From Fibrobacter sp. UBA1765 (GTDB lineage Bacteria; Fibrobacterota; Fibrobacteria; Fibrobacterales; Fibrobacteraceae), in assembly GCA_002314675.1 (NCBI GenBank), contig DCGZ01000184.1:1-18363 (forward strand): DNA of 18,363 nt, written 5' to 3'. The position numbers were made by a program, and so were the translations under genes. Within the stretch, counting starts at the first letter, position 1. Each line of letters starts with the position of its first letter. Shown in pieces: positions 1 to 6,397 of this stretch. The notes beneath the pieces are model-generated. The model was not told the origin of the DNA. It saw nothing but the letters and a program-made list of their open reading frames with translations, and ran no database searches.

Positions 1-1358
1 AGACCGAGTGGAAAAAGTACCCGGTTCTCAAGATCAGCTTCGCAGGCAACAAGTTTGATACTCTAGAATCTCTGCAAATAGCCCTTGATAATATGATGGC
101 TGTGTTCGAAGACCAGCTGGGCATCAAGAATACGGCGAAGTTTGAATGGGGCGTCCGATTTGGCAACATTCTCCAGGCGACTTACAAGGCAACGAATACT
201 CAGCCCGTAGTTCTCGTGGACGAGTACGACGCTCCGCTTCTTGACAGCATGGAATCTCCTGAGCTCCAACAGATTCTCAAGAACGAAATCCGCAAATTGT
301 TCAGCCCTCTCAAGGATCTCGGCGGCATTCTCCGTTTCGTGTTCCTCACTGGTATCAGCAAGTTCAGCCAGCTCAGCATTTTCAGTGAATTGAATAATCT
401 GAATGTCATTACCATGGATGACGAGTATGCAGCAATCTGCGGCATCACCAAGGAAGAACTCCTCTCGCAGATGCAGCCCGAAATTCAGGCCTTGGCTGAT
501 AAGCAGGGAATGACCTATGATGAAGCCGTTTTAGCTCTGCAACGCCAGTACGATGGCTATCACTTTAGCGCAAATTCTCCGGACATCTACAATCCGTTCA
601 GTTTGATAAACTCTTTAGGTAAACAGAATTTCTTAAACTATTGGTTTGCCACTGGCACGCCGACTGTCTTGACAAAAGCCATGGCTCGTTACAAGTTAAC
701 CCCCGAAGAATATGACCGTGGTTTTACCGTGCAGCAAGATGCTTTCGATGCACCTACGGAAACTGCCGACACTCCGATTCCGGTTCTTTATCAGAGCGGG
801 TATTTGACGATCAAGGGTTTTGATAAAGGAGCCGTTCGACCGTTCAAGCTGCAATTCCCGAATGACGAGGTTCGCGATGGAATGCTGAAGCTTTTGGCAT
901 ATTCGTATTCGTCAAAAAATAATCAAGACACTTCGGAATTCTTGGACCATTTTGTAACGGCGATGAAGGCTTGCGACATAGAAACCGCACTTACAGAAAT
1001 GCGCGCGTTCATGGCAAGCATTCCCTATGATGCAGAAAAGCAGAATGAACTGCATTACAGAACGATTTTCTACCTAATTTTTAGAATTGCAACGCCTTAC
1101 CTAGTTCGTTGCGAAGAACGCACTGCCGCGGGCCGCGCAGACGCCGTCGTAGAAACTGCCGACGCTGTTTACGTTTTTGAATTCAAGCTCGATGCAAACG
1201 GCACTGCCGAAGATGCCCTCAAGCAAATTGACAACAAGGGCTATTTGGTGCCTTACACGGTTACAAAAAAAGCCGACGGCTCCCCGAAAAAGTTGTTCAA
1301 GATCGGTGTAGCCTTCGATGCAGAAAAGCGCACCTTGGGCGAGTGGAAAATTGCGTAG
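1..1358 (+). CDS. AAA-ATPase-like / PD-(D/E)XK nuclease-fold protein, 5' end outside window
   Basis: The reading frame is open from base 3 (first codons TEWKKYPVLKISFAG) to the TAG at 1356-1358, so the true start and the P-loop lie upstream of the window. Visible parts are a Walker B-like strand VVLVDEYDAPLLD (about 198-236), a sensor-like segment FLTGISKFS (about 342-368), the family motif QYDGYHF (547-567), and a C-terminal nuclease fold with RADAVVE (from about 1134), an EFK triad end (1179-1187) and a following QIDNKGY. This order matches the AAA-ATPase_like plus PDDEXK_9 (DUF1703) architecture, a family abundant and multicopy in Bacteroidota and Fibrobacterota. Its cellular role is not established; it is often discussed as a selfish or nuclease-like gene. 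No nuclease activity can be claimed, but the D...ExK pattern looks intact. The next gene converges on it. Confidence 0.88.
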   Translation, partial: TEWKKYPVLKISFAGNKFDTLESLQIALDNMMAVFEDQLGIKNTAKFEWGVRFGNILQATYKATNTQPVVLVDEYDAPLLDSMESPELQQILKNEIRKLFSPLKDLGGILRFVFLTGISKFSQLSIFSELNNLNVITMDDEYAAICGITKEELLSQMQPEIQALADKQGMTYDEAVLALQRQYDGYHFSANSPDIYNPFSLINSLGKQNFLNYWFATGTPTVLTKAMARYKLTPEEYDRGFTVQQDAFDAPTETADTPIPVLYQSGYLTIKGFDKGAVRPFKLQFPNDEVRDGMLKLLAYSYSSKNNQDTSEFLDHFVTAMKACDIETALTEMRAFMASIPYDAEKQNELHYRTIFYLIFRIATPYLVRCEERTAAGRADAVVETADAVYVFEFKLDANGTAEDALKQIDNKGYLVPYTVTKKADGSPKKLFKIGVAFDAEKRTLGEWKIA

Positions 1359-1383
1359 AGATGTGAGTGTGCTTTAGGTAACG

Positions 1384-1412
1384 TATAAAAAGCCAGTTCG
1401 CAATGAACTGGC
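1384..1412 (-). terminator. Intrinsic terminator of the 1438-1938 minus-strand gene
   Basis: An 8-bp perfect stem, GCCAGTTC (1392-1399) with GAACTGGC (1405-1412), has a 5-nt loop. Read on the minus strand it is followed directly by TTTTTATAC, a classic rho-independent terminator 26 nt past the stop codon. On the plus strand the tail is only CTTCTCATTT, so termination of the upstream plus-strand gene here would be weak. Confidence 0.8.
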
Positions 1413-1437
1413 CTTCTCATTTCAAGAAAAACTAAAA

Positions 1438-1938
1438 TTAAGCTTGTGCCTGGTACTTGAGTTTTTTGCCTGTTGCGACATCGGCATACGGCCAGGTGTG
1501 GCTCTTGCGCTTTTCGTTTGGCAAAAGGTTCTTGAGGCGGCGCTGTAAACCGGCTTCGGTCTTGCAGAAGAAATATGCAACCTTTGGTGCTTGTTCGTTG
1601 CCTGCTGCATCGCGTTCTGCCGGCAAAAGGAACATGCCGACCTTGAACTTGTTCTTTACGACGACGCGAATGAGCTTGATGTCTTCCTTTGTCGGCTTGA
1701 TAAGTTCGCCCTTTGTTTCGCAAATCATGTCTGCATCGGCTACGAGAGCCTTGGAGACCTGCCTTACCCAGAGCTTGTTTGGTTCTGTACTCTTGCGGGC
1801 TGTGTCAACCTGGAATGCGCCACCGCCTTCCTTGATGACCTTGCGTACTGCGCGAACAATAGCAACAATGACGACAATCACAAGCAGTATAAGGATGAGT
1901 GGCCAATAGGTAGCGAAGAAATCAGAAATGGATCCCAT
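1438..1938 (-). CDS. Hypothetical single-pass membrane protein (166 aa)
   Basis: I do not recognise this family. The frame stays open upstream to 2046, but the extension reads through low-complexity repeat DNA. The ATG at 1938 is preferred because a GAGG Shine-Dalgarno lies 5 nt before it and it puts a hydrophobic segment at residues 13-30 (PLILILLVIVVIVAIVRA), followed by basic residues, giving an N-terminal anchor with a cytoplasmic C-terminal domain. The soluble part (about 35-166) is basic and contains KLWVRQVSKALVADADMIC and KNKFKVGMFLLPAERD, with no catalytic motif I can name. A TAAATTTG element (FCB-type -10) lies about 23 nt upstream on the minus strand. It is monocistronic, with its own terminator, and convergent with the gene before it. 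Confidence 0.75.
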   Translation of the reverse strand: MGSISDFFATYWPLILILLVIVVIVAIVRAVRKVIKEGGGAFQVDTARKSTEPNKLWVRQVSKALVADADMICETKGELIKPTKEDIKLIRVVVKNKFKVGMFLLPAERDAAGNEQAPKVAYFFCKTEAGLQRRLKNLLPNEKRKSHTWPYADVATGKKLKYQAQA

Positions 1939-1994
1939 AGTGTCCTCAAATAGTTTTTTGCCAAATTTAGTAAATATTTGGGAGAACAGAAAAT

Positions 1995-2026
1995 AGAATA
2001 CAGAGAACAGAGGACAGAATACAGAG
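1995..2026. repeat. Short 21-bp-period purine-rich tandem repeat
   Basis: AGAATACAGAG occurs at 1995-2005 and again at 2016-2026, exactly 21 bp apart, inside a longer run built from AGAACAG/AGGACAG variants (about 1982-2030). The complementary motif (TTCTGTATTC) recurs at 3292-3301 in front of tadA, so this is likely one piece of a dispersed intergenic repeat. Confidence 0.55.
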
Positions 2027-2064
2027 GGCAGCGTGGAATTTAGCAAGTATCTCTAGTCTCTTGT

Positions 2065-2090
2065 CTGTAGGCACGTAGTGCCGTTCTCTC
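2065..2090 (+). repeat. Dispersed intergenic palindromic element, copy 1 (upstream of ruvX)
   Basis: CTGTAG leads into the palindrome GGCAC-gta-GTGCC (2070-2082), which is followed by GTTCTCTC. A second copy with the same flanks but a different palindrome core lies at 3308-3339 before tadA. Two degenerate copies of CTCTnGT (2051-2064) precede it. No protein-coding potential is evident in this 196-nt intergenic stretch (1939-2134). Confidence 0.5.
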
Positions 2091-2119
2091 GTCTAACCAT
2101 TAGCCACCAATATCTTTTC

Positions 2120-2134
2120 TACATTTTGCTCACT
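2120..2134 (+). promoter_or_regulatory. Putative -10 element of ruvX (TACATTTTG)
   Basis: TACATTTTG at 2120-2128 fits the Bacteroidota-type -7 consensus TAnnTTTG with one inserted T. Only 9 nt separate the TACATT core from the ATG, so the transcript would be leaderless or have a leader of a few nucleotides. No Shine-Dalgarno is present. No convincing -33/-35 element was found. Confidence 0.45.
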
Positions 2135-2545
2135 ATGAATTATCTTGGAATTGATTATGGCGAGCATCGTGTTGGCATTGCCTTTGCCGATACGGAACTT
2201 CGTTGGGCTTTTTCACGCGAAACCATTGACCAGCGTACCACGAACCTTTTTGAACGTTTGGAACAACTTGTAAAAATCAACAAGATTGATGAATTTGTTG
2301 TTGGCATGCCGTACCATCCGGATGGCAGGGCTAATGGTAAGAATGTGGTTGTTGAACAGTTTGTGAAGGACCTTGCGGAGCGTTTTCCTAGTATTCCTAT
2401 TCACACCCAGGATGAGTCGTACTCAAGTGTGCAGGCGCAAGCTCAGACTTCGTATTTGAGTAAAAAGAAAAAGAAATCAGACCGAGGCTTGATTGATAGG
2501 GAAGCCGCTGCGATCATCTTGCAGAATTGGTTGGATGGGGTGTAG
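2135..2545 (+). CDS. ruvX: Putative Holliday junction resolvase RuvX/YqgF
   Basis: A 136-aa RNase H-fold protein, close to the family's usual length of about 138. It carries the family signature GIDYGEHRVGIA (residues 5-16, catalytic D7), VGMPYHPDG (56-64, usually VGLP...DG), DESYSS (93-98, in place of the common DERLT/S) and DREAAAIILQNWLD (121-134, with the third acidic residue D121). YqgF proteins are implicated in pre-16S rRNA 5'-end processing, and some act on branched DNA. The start at 2135 is chosen over an in-frame upstream ATG (2078) because the protein then begins at the conserved strand; the 2078 start would lie inside the palindromic repeat. The last 13 bases of the gene are repeated 154 bp downstream (see repeat entries). 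Confidence 0.93.
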   Translation: MNYLGIDYGEHRVGIAFADTELRWAFSRETIDQRTTNLFERLEQLVKINKIDEFVVGMPYHPDGRANGKNVVVEQFVKDLAERFPSIPIHTQDESYSSVQAQAQTSYLSKKKKKSDRGLIDREAAAIILQNWLDGV

Positions 2546-2576
2546 CGTTTTTTGAAGTTTTGCAAAAGATCATTTG
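2533..2576 (+). repeat. Direct repeat copy A, spanning the ruvX 3' end and stop codon
   Basis: It begins GGATGGGGTGTAG (the last codons and stop of ruvX) and runs to ATTTG at 2576. Copy B at 2687-2732 differs by three substitutions and a 2-nt T-run expansion. The copies are 154 bp apart. Confidence 0.85.
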
Positions 2577-2649
2577 CTGACTCCGCTCCGTTCCCTTCGG
2601 TCACCTCCGCTATCGCTTCGAGTCGCTCCGCATCAAACGATACTTTTGC
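2562..2649. repeat. Small inverted-repeat (REP/MITE-like) element
   Basis: GCAAAAGATCATTTG (2562-2576) pairs with CAAACGATACTTTTGC (2634-2649), about 14 of 16 positions complementary. They flank a 57-nt core rich in CTCCG motifs (at 2581, 2586, 2605 and 2626). This fills much of the 207-nt gap between ruvX and the next gene. No credible gene was found in the gap. Confidence 0.55.
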
Positions 2650-2686
2650 CAGTTCGCTGTTAGAAACGCTTTCTTGAATGTTTTGC

Positions 2687-2732
2687 GGATGGGGTGTAGT
2701 GTTTTTTTTGAAGCTTGGCAAAAGATCATTTG
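2687..2732 (+). repeat. Direct repeat copy B (duplicate of the ruvX 3' end)
   Basis: Repeats GGATGGGGTGTAG and the following T-run, GAAG and GCAAAAGATCATTTG of copy A, ending 20 nt before the next start codon. Because it includes a relic of the ruvX stop codon outside any gene, copy A is likely the original and copy B the duplicate. Confidence 0.85.
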
Positions 2733-2740
2733 TTTTTTAC

Positions 2741-2752
2741 TACATTTAGAAT
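2741..2752 (+). promoter_or_regulatory. Putative -10 element of the receiver-like gene (TACATTTAG)
   Basis: TACATTTAG at 2741-2749 lies directly before the ATG (6 nt from the TACATT core to the A of ATG). A TTGGCA at 2715-2720, 20 nt upstream, could be the -33/-35 partner; it lies in repeat copy B. No Shine-Dalgarno is present, which suggests a leaderless message. Confidence 0.45.
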
Positions 2753-3181
2753 ATGGCTAAGAATAAAGATGATTTTGATAACGAAGATCTTCCTCTTGAA
2801 GAAGAACAGGAAACTCCTATTGTCCACGATTACACTGATCGTAGAATTCTTCTTTGGGAAGAAGACGAAACCCGTCGCAACGTAAGCCTTGAATTTTTGA
2901 CAGACTTGCTTTCTGGTGCAGAAATTGAAGCTGTTGCTACTGAAGAAGAAGCCTTGGACGCTCTTGATAACGATGACTGGGATACCTTTGTTGTTGACTT
3001 TATGAACGACGGTGTTTCTAACAGCGAATTTGTCAAGCGCGCAAACAACTATCCGGCAAGTATCGTTGTTGCCATTTCTCTTGCATTCCTTGAACTTGAA
3101 GAACGCGATCCTGTTAAACTGGAACAGATTCGCCGCTTGTTCGATGTCGAAAAGAATGCAAGCCCGATTCGCGCTCAGTAA
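2753..3181 (+). CDS. Response-regulator receiver-like protein (degenerate, stand-alone)
   Basis: A 142-aa very acidic protein. The first 28 residues are charged and probably disordered. Residues 30-131 read like a CheY-type receiver: strand RRILLWEED with an acidic cluster (E36, E37, D38), a second strand about 58-62, then TFVVDFMNDG with a candidate phospho-acceptor D82, then IVVAIS, where S109 sits at the switch Thr/Ser position. The usual Lys-Pro after strand 5 is not visible, so phosphorylation control is doubtful. There is no output domain and no histidine kinase nearby. It is monocistronic, with a strong terminator behind it. The assignment rests on pattern and secondary-structure order only and could be wrong; the gene itself is well supported. 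Confidence 0.6.
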   Translation: MAKNKDDFDNEDLPLEEEQETPIVHDYTDRRILLWEEDETRRNVSLEFLTDLLSGAEIEAVATEEEALDALDNDDWDTFVVDFMNDGVSNSEFVKRANNYPASIVVAISLAFLELEERDPVKLEQIRRLFDVEKNASPIRAQ

Positions 3182-3207
3182 TACGTCCTGTTTTTTTGTT
3201 GATTAAT

Positions 3208-3258
3208 CCTTGCATGCCAGTCGCAATTTTTTTGCGTCTGCAGATGCAAGGTTTTTAT
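3208..3258 (+). terminator. Long intrinsic terminator after the receiver-like gene
   Basis: Outer stem CCTTGCAT (3208-3215) pairs with ATGCAAGG (3244-3251). An inner stem follows: CAG/CTG, then CGCAA (3222-3226) with TTGCG (3232-3236), loop TTTTT. The downstream tail is TTTTTATC. Confidence 0.88.
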
Positions 3259-3291
3259 CTATATGTTGATTGGAATATTTAAAATTCATTT

Positions 3292-3339
3292 TTCTGTATT
3301 CCGTTTTCTGTAGGCTGCAGTGCAGCCGCTCCGTTCTCT
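3292..3339 (+). repeat. Dispersed intergenic palindromic element, copy 2 (upstream of tadA)
   Basis: TTCTGTATTC (3292-3301), then CTGTAG (3308-3313), then the perfect palindrome GGCTGCA-g-TGCAGCC (3313-3327), then CGTTCTCT (3332-3339), ending 5 nt before the tadA ATG. Order and flanks match the element before ruvX (2065-2090). A transcript through here would carry a 7-bp hairpin just ahead of the start codon. Confidence 0.55.
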
Positions 3340-3344
3340 GAATT

Positions 3345-3842
3345 ATGACTGAAGATGAAAAATTCATGGAATATGCCCTTCGCGAGGCAATGAAGGCATA
3401 CGAGATTAATGAAGTGCCTATAGGTTGCGTCATCGTAAAGGACGGCCAGATTATCGGTCGTGGCTACAACCAGGTGGAATCACTGAAGGATGCTACGGCG
3501 CATGCTGAAATTATCGCTATCGGGGTTGCTGCCGCTAAGCTTGAAAATTGGCGCCTTGACGGGGCTACATTGTATGTAACCTTGGAACCATGCCCGATGT
3601 GTGCCGGTGCCATTTTGAATTCCAGGGTGTCTCGTATTGTATATGGTTCTCCGGATTCGCGTTTTGGTGCATGTGGGACTCGTTCCGATGTTATTACAGG
3701 CAATGCCCTTGAACGTGCTGTAGAAGTCGTTGGCGGAGTCAAGGCCGATGATTGTCTAGGTTTATTGCAGCAGTTCTTTAGGGAGATGCGTGCCCGTAAA
3801 GGTGATAGTGGTCAAAAGGTTTCTGTCGAATCTTGTAATTGA
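3345..3842 (+). CDS. tadA: tRNA-specific adenosine deaminase TadA
   Basis: A 165-aa cytidine/deoxycytidylate deaminase-fold enzyme that converts A34 to inosine in the anticodon wobble position of tRNA-Arg(ACG). The zinc-binding motif is complete: HAE (H53, catalytic E55) and PCPMC (C83, C86), separated by the expected distance. MEYALREAMKAY near the N-terminus, the strand PIGCVIV and the FGACGT-type segment (RFGACGTRSD) are typical of TadA. Length is normal for the family, with a short Lys/Ser-rich C-terminal tail. No Shine-Dalgarno precedes the ATG, and a palindromic repeat sits immediately upstream. It ends ahead of a terminator and is apparently transcribed alone. Confidence 0.95.
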   Translation: MTEDEKFMEYALREAMKAYEINEVPIGCVIVKDGQIIGRGYNQVESLKDATAHAEIIAIGVAAAKLENWRLDGATLYVTLEPCPMCAGAILNSRVSRIVYGSPDSRFGACGTRSDVITGNALERAVEVVGGVKADDCLGLLQQFFREMRARKGDSGQKVSVESCN

Positions 3843-3890
3843 CAATTATTGTCGTTTTATTTACAATTCTGCTAACGAATGGCTTTACAT

Positions 3891-3930
3891 AGGGCTTGAA
3901 AAAGGGTCGATTCACTTAGCCCTTTTTTTT
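3891..3930 (+). terminator. Intrinsic terminator after tadA
   Basis: AGGGCT (3891-3896) pairs with AGCCCT (3918-3923), or alternatively AAAAAGGG (3899-3906) with CCCTTTTT (3920-3927). It is followed by an unbroken T-run and ATTTT. It separates tadA from the six-gene operon that starts at 3953. Confidence 0.8.
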
Positions 3931-3936
3931 ATTTTC

Positions 3937-3952
3937 TAAATTTTAATCCACT
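3937..3952 (+). promoter_or_regulatory. Putative -10 element of the lipoprotein/motor operon (TAAATT)
   Basis: TAAATTTTA begins at 3937, just after the tadA terminator; 10 nt separate the TAAATT core from the ATG. The spacing and the CCACT just before the ATG match the site before the M23 peptidase gene (13894). No Shine-Dalgarno is seen. Confidence 0.4.
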
Positions 3953-4771
3953 ATGAGATTTTTATTGATTTTTGCCTTGTTCTTTTTGGTGGCCTGCAAT
4001 AGCGAAGAATTTACACTTGCCTTTGGTACTTCAGAGGAACACCTTTCTTACGAAATGAAGGCTACGCTAAGTGCCGCTACTTCAAACTCGGATTCTGCCT
4101 CCCGCGAGCGTATGCGCACGGATCTCTATATACGTTCTAGCTATTCCATTATAAATGCATACGATGATGGCTCTGCCCGCTATGAAGTTCGCATAGATTC
4201 GGCTAGTTACGCATCGGATAAGCGTTCCATAGAAGAATTGAATTATATGGAACGTTATATCAAGACTCAAGGTTTTCAGTACAAGATTGCCGCGGATGGT
4301 GAAATTCTTGCATTCCCGTCTATGGATAACTTTGCGCCGGTTGCAGGTTTGCAGGATTTGAATGTCGCTAAACTCTTTATCAAGCTGCAGCCCGTTCTCC
4401 CAGGAAAGCCGGTTTCTGTGGGCGAGTCCTGGGAACGCCAGCATGCAATTACCGATGGCAATGAGCAGACTGTAGTTTACAAGAATTTTGAACTTGCCGA
4501 TGTTTTCTTCCGTGATGGGGTTCACATTGCTGCCATAAAGATGGTTGTCCGTTATCGCCAAAATGATGATGACATGGCTTTTAAAATGGAAAGCGATGAC
4601 TTTTTGATTGGCGAAGGTATGCTTGAATTCAATATTGCAGAAGGCGTCGTTGAAAATGTTTCGCTTGAAGTCTCTGGAAAGTTGAAGATTTCTGACAAGA
4701 CCTCTGGAGCCAAGATCCCGGACCTGACTGTACGACAGCAGTTGAAAATGCATCGCCTGGGGGGTGTATAA
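3953..4771 (+). CDS. Putative lipoprotein, DUF6263-like (272 aa)
   Basis: A short signal sequence ends in the lipobox LVAC, with lipidated C15, so the protein is probably anchored in an envelope membrane facing the periplasm or exterior. The rest is a beta-rich, mostly polar domain. LQPVLPGKPVSVGESWERQ (about 144-162) and a final LKISDKTSGAKI segment recall the DUF6263 family, whose function is unknown. It is the first gene of a tight operon: the next start codon is 2 nt after its TAA. This position, in front of a proton-motor-like gene pair, suggests an envelope partner, but that is inference from linkage only. Confidence 0.8.
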   Translation: MRFLLIFALFFLVACNSEEFTLAFGTSEEHLSYEMKATLSAATSNSDSASRERMRTDLYIRSSYSIINAYDDGSARYEVRIDSASYASDKRSIEELNYMERYIKTQGFQYKIAADGEILAFPSMDNFAPVAGLQDLNVAKLFIKLQPVLPGKPVSVGESWERQHAITDGNEQTVVYKNFELADVFFRDGVHIAAIKMVVRYRQNDDDMAFKMESDDFLIGEGMLEFNIAEGVVENVSLEVSGKLKISDKTSGAKIPDLTVRQQLKMHRLGGV

Positions 4772-4773
4772 TT

Positions 4774-5466
4774 TTGATTCGCCTCTTAACAATTTTGCTG
4801 CTTGCAACATTTGCCCTTGCCGAGTCAAGCTTTCCTGCTGCGGCAGGTGGCGTTATTTTGCTTAAGCAAGAAAACAGCCCATACGCTTTGAGTGAAAATT
4901 TTGCATTGCAGCCATCGGATACGCTTCGTATTGAACCTGGTGTAACGGTGCTTATGGGATCGTATGCCAAGCTGCTTTTGAATGGCGCTGTTGAAATCCT
5001 TGGTACAGAAAAACAGCCCGTAAAAATGCTTTCTGCAGATACGACTGAAAGCTGGAATGGAATACATTTTATTTCATCGAATTCGCCGTTCCTTGTAAAG
5101 CATTTAATTGTTGAAAATGCTTTTAGGAATACCGTATCCCAGGCCAGTGGAATTTTTGAAGGTTCTGAATTTATAGATAACTATTATGGCCTTTGGATTT
5201 ATGCTTCGCCGCTTACCGTTATTAAGCATTGCAAGTTTTCACGAAATCGCTTTGCGCTTTCGGTAGCATCGTCTATAGTAAATGCCGAAGGCTTGCATGC
5301 TTCAAAGAATATTTATGGACTTTACCTGGAAGGCAATTCCAAATTCAATGGATCCAAGGATGGCATAAAGGACAATATGGAAGCGGATGTTCGTGAAGGT
5401 TCTGTCGCTAGCGGCAAGGATCGAGTTCCGCTTTCTGTTTGGCAACGTGTTGAGGCCCAGTTCTAA
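4774..5466 (+). CDS. Secreted right-handed beta-helix protein
   Basis: 230 aa starting at a TTG, chosen because it gives a clean signal peptide (MIRLLTILLLATFALA, cleavage after residue 16) and a G-rich stretch (GGGGGG, 4759-4764) stands at Shine-Dalgarno distance. The mature part shows repeating rungs: GVTVLMGSYAKLLLNGAVEI, then WNGIHFISS, FLVKHLIVENA, GIFEGSEFIDNYYGLWIYAS, VIKHCKFSRNRFALSVAS, NIYGLYLEGNS. This is the pattern of NosD/pectate-lyase-type parallel beta-helices. No catalytic residues could be identified, so binding or scaffolding is as likely as catalysis. Its TAA overlaps the next ATG (TAATG), so it is translationally coupled to the ZorF-like gene. Confidence 0.8.
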   Translation: MIRLLTILLLATFALAESSFPAAAGGVILLKQENSPYALSENFALQPSDTLRIEPGVTVLMGSYAKLLLNGAVEILGTEKQPVKMLSADTTESWNGIHFISSNSPFLVKHLIVENAFRNTVSQASGIFEGSEFIDNYYGLWIYASPLTVIKHCKFSRNRFALSVASSIVNAEGLHASKNIYGLYLEGNSKFNGSKDGIKDNMEADVREGSVASGKDRVPLSVWQRVEAQF

Positions 5467-6371
5467 TGGAAGAATCGTTTCGCAGAGCCATACGCAAACT
5501 GACCGGACATAGCTTGCTCCGTTTCGGTACGCATCCAAATCGTAGTCGTATAGAGGCTACGATGTCTCAGTCTATGTCTGTTAACTGGGCCATTGCTCTC
5601 TTTGAACATTTGGATGCAGTGGTCAAGGAACCGGAATCCGCCATGGGTGGACCTGAAATGATTTCGTTCAGTTCTTCTGCATGGAAACTGGCCGATACGG
5701 AATTCCCGAAGCTTATTGAAGAATGCCGGGCAAAGTTCGAAGAGTTTAGGCACAAGTGGGCACAGCGCTACACGACTGATGAAATTCATCGCATGCTTTT
5801 ACAGGGCAACTGGCTAGAAGAATCTGATGCTGGCTGGACGCTTGCCTGCAAGGGATCGAAGACGGAAGTGAACAACCTTTACCTTGCTACGATCCACTTG
5901 ATGATTGGCGATGCCGAAAAGCTGTTTGTGATGGTGACGTCGCAAGTGTTGCATTTGCAGGAGCGACTTTGCAAGTATTGGTACGAGGAAAGTGCTCACG
6001 ATGCCGTGTCTAAAATTCTGCCTTGCATGGAAGCCTCTTTTAGAAAGCGTGAAGAAGCTATTGTTGCTGAACTTCGTGCTACAATGGCGATTCTTGCCAA
6101 GGAACATTTTGCCGAAGCATTCCCGGCAAGGGCTAAGGTCAAACATTATTCCACTTCGTATGGCTGTGTACGTGCGATTGGGCGTAGCTGGGATATGAAC
6201 TTTGCTTACGAAAATGCGTTCCTTGCTTTTTTGGATGATTTTTGTGACTATGCCTCGGGGCTTTGCCTGTTGATCGAAGAATGGTATCGCGATAAGTGGG
6301 CCTTGTATTTGCGAGGCTTTTCTAGAGGCCAGTTAGACTTGTTTGGTAGCGCCGACTTGAGCGCTTCGTAG
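5466..6371 (+). CDS. Helical cytoplasmic protein, candidate ZorF (DUF3348)-like
   Basis: 301 aa with no signal peptide and no membrane segment, mostly amphipathic helix. It sits directly before the MotA-like gene, the position of DUF3348 (ZorF) in the DUF3348-DUF802-OmpA-DUF2894 operons I recall from Pseudomonas and Burkholderia. Weak resemblance to DUF3348: KLTGHSLLRF at 11-20, then WAIALFEHLDAV at 41-52, compare the family's N-terminal SGS+LVRLL and WLD-TDAI-L; also the helical blocks EEFRHKWAQRY (92-102) and ASFRKREEAIVAEL (190-203). The match is from memory and distant, so the family call is tentative. It starts with a 1-nt overlap (TAATG) after the beta-helix gene and is followed 26 nt later by the ZorA-like gene. 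No enzymatic motif was seen. Confidence 0.5.
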   Translation: MEESFRRAIRKLTGHSLLRFGTHPNRSRIEATMSQSMSVNWAIALFEHLDAVVKEPESAMGGPEMISFSSSAWKLADTEFPKLIEECRAKFEEFRHKWAQRYTTDEIHRMLLQGNWLEESDAGWTLACKGSKTEVNNLYLATIHLMIGDAEKLFVMVTSQVLHLQERLCKYWYEESAHDAVSKILPCMEASFRKREEAIVAELRATMAILAKEHFAEAFPARAKVKHYSTSYGCVRAIGRSWDMNFAYENAFLAFLDDFCDYASGLCLLIEEWYRDKWALYLRGFSRGQLDLFGSADLSAS

Positions 6372-6397
6372 ATTTTAAATAAAAAGGATAATTAGTA

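Noticed and set aside
1939..2046. N-terminal extension of the 1438-1938 gene up to 2046
   Set aside because: The extension translates the low-complexity repeat, lies upstream of a good GAGG Shine-Dalgarno, and would place the membrane anchor internally.
1981..2100. CRISPR-like short repeats before ruvX
   Set aside because: The repeats are 11-bp and degenerate with no uniform unique spacers, and no cas genes are present.
2443..2721. Minus-strand frame of 92 codons across the ruvX end and the intergenic repeat
   Set aside because: It overlaps conserved ruvX codons and consists mainly of repeat-derived sequence; treated as repeat and not as a gene.
4082..4828. Minus-strand open frame of about 248 codons opposite the lipoprotein gene
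   Set aside because: The plus-strand protein has a lipobox and operon context; the antisense product is unrecognisable and crosses the junction of two plus-strand genes.
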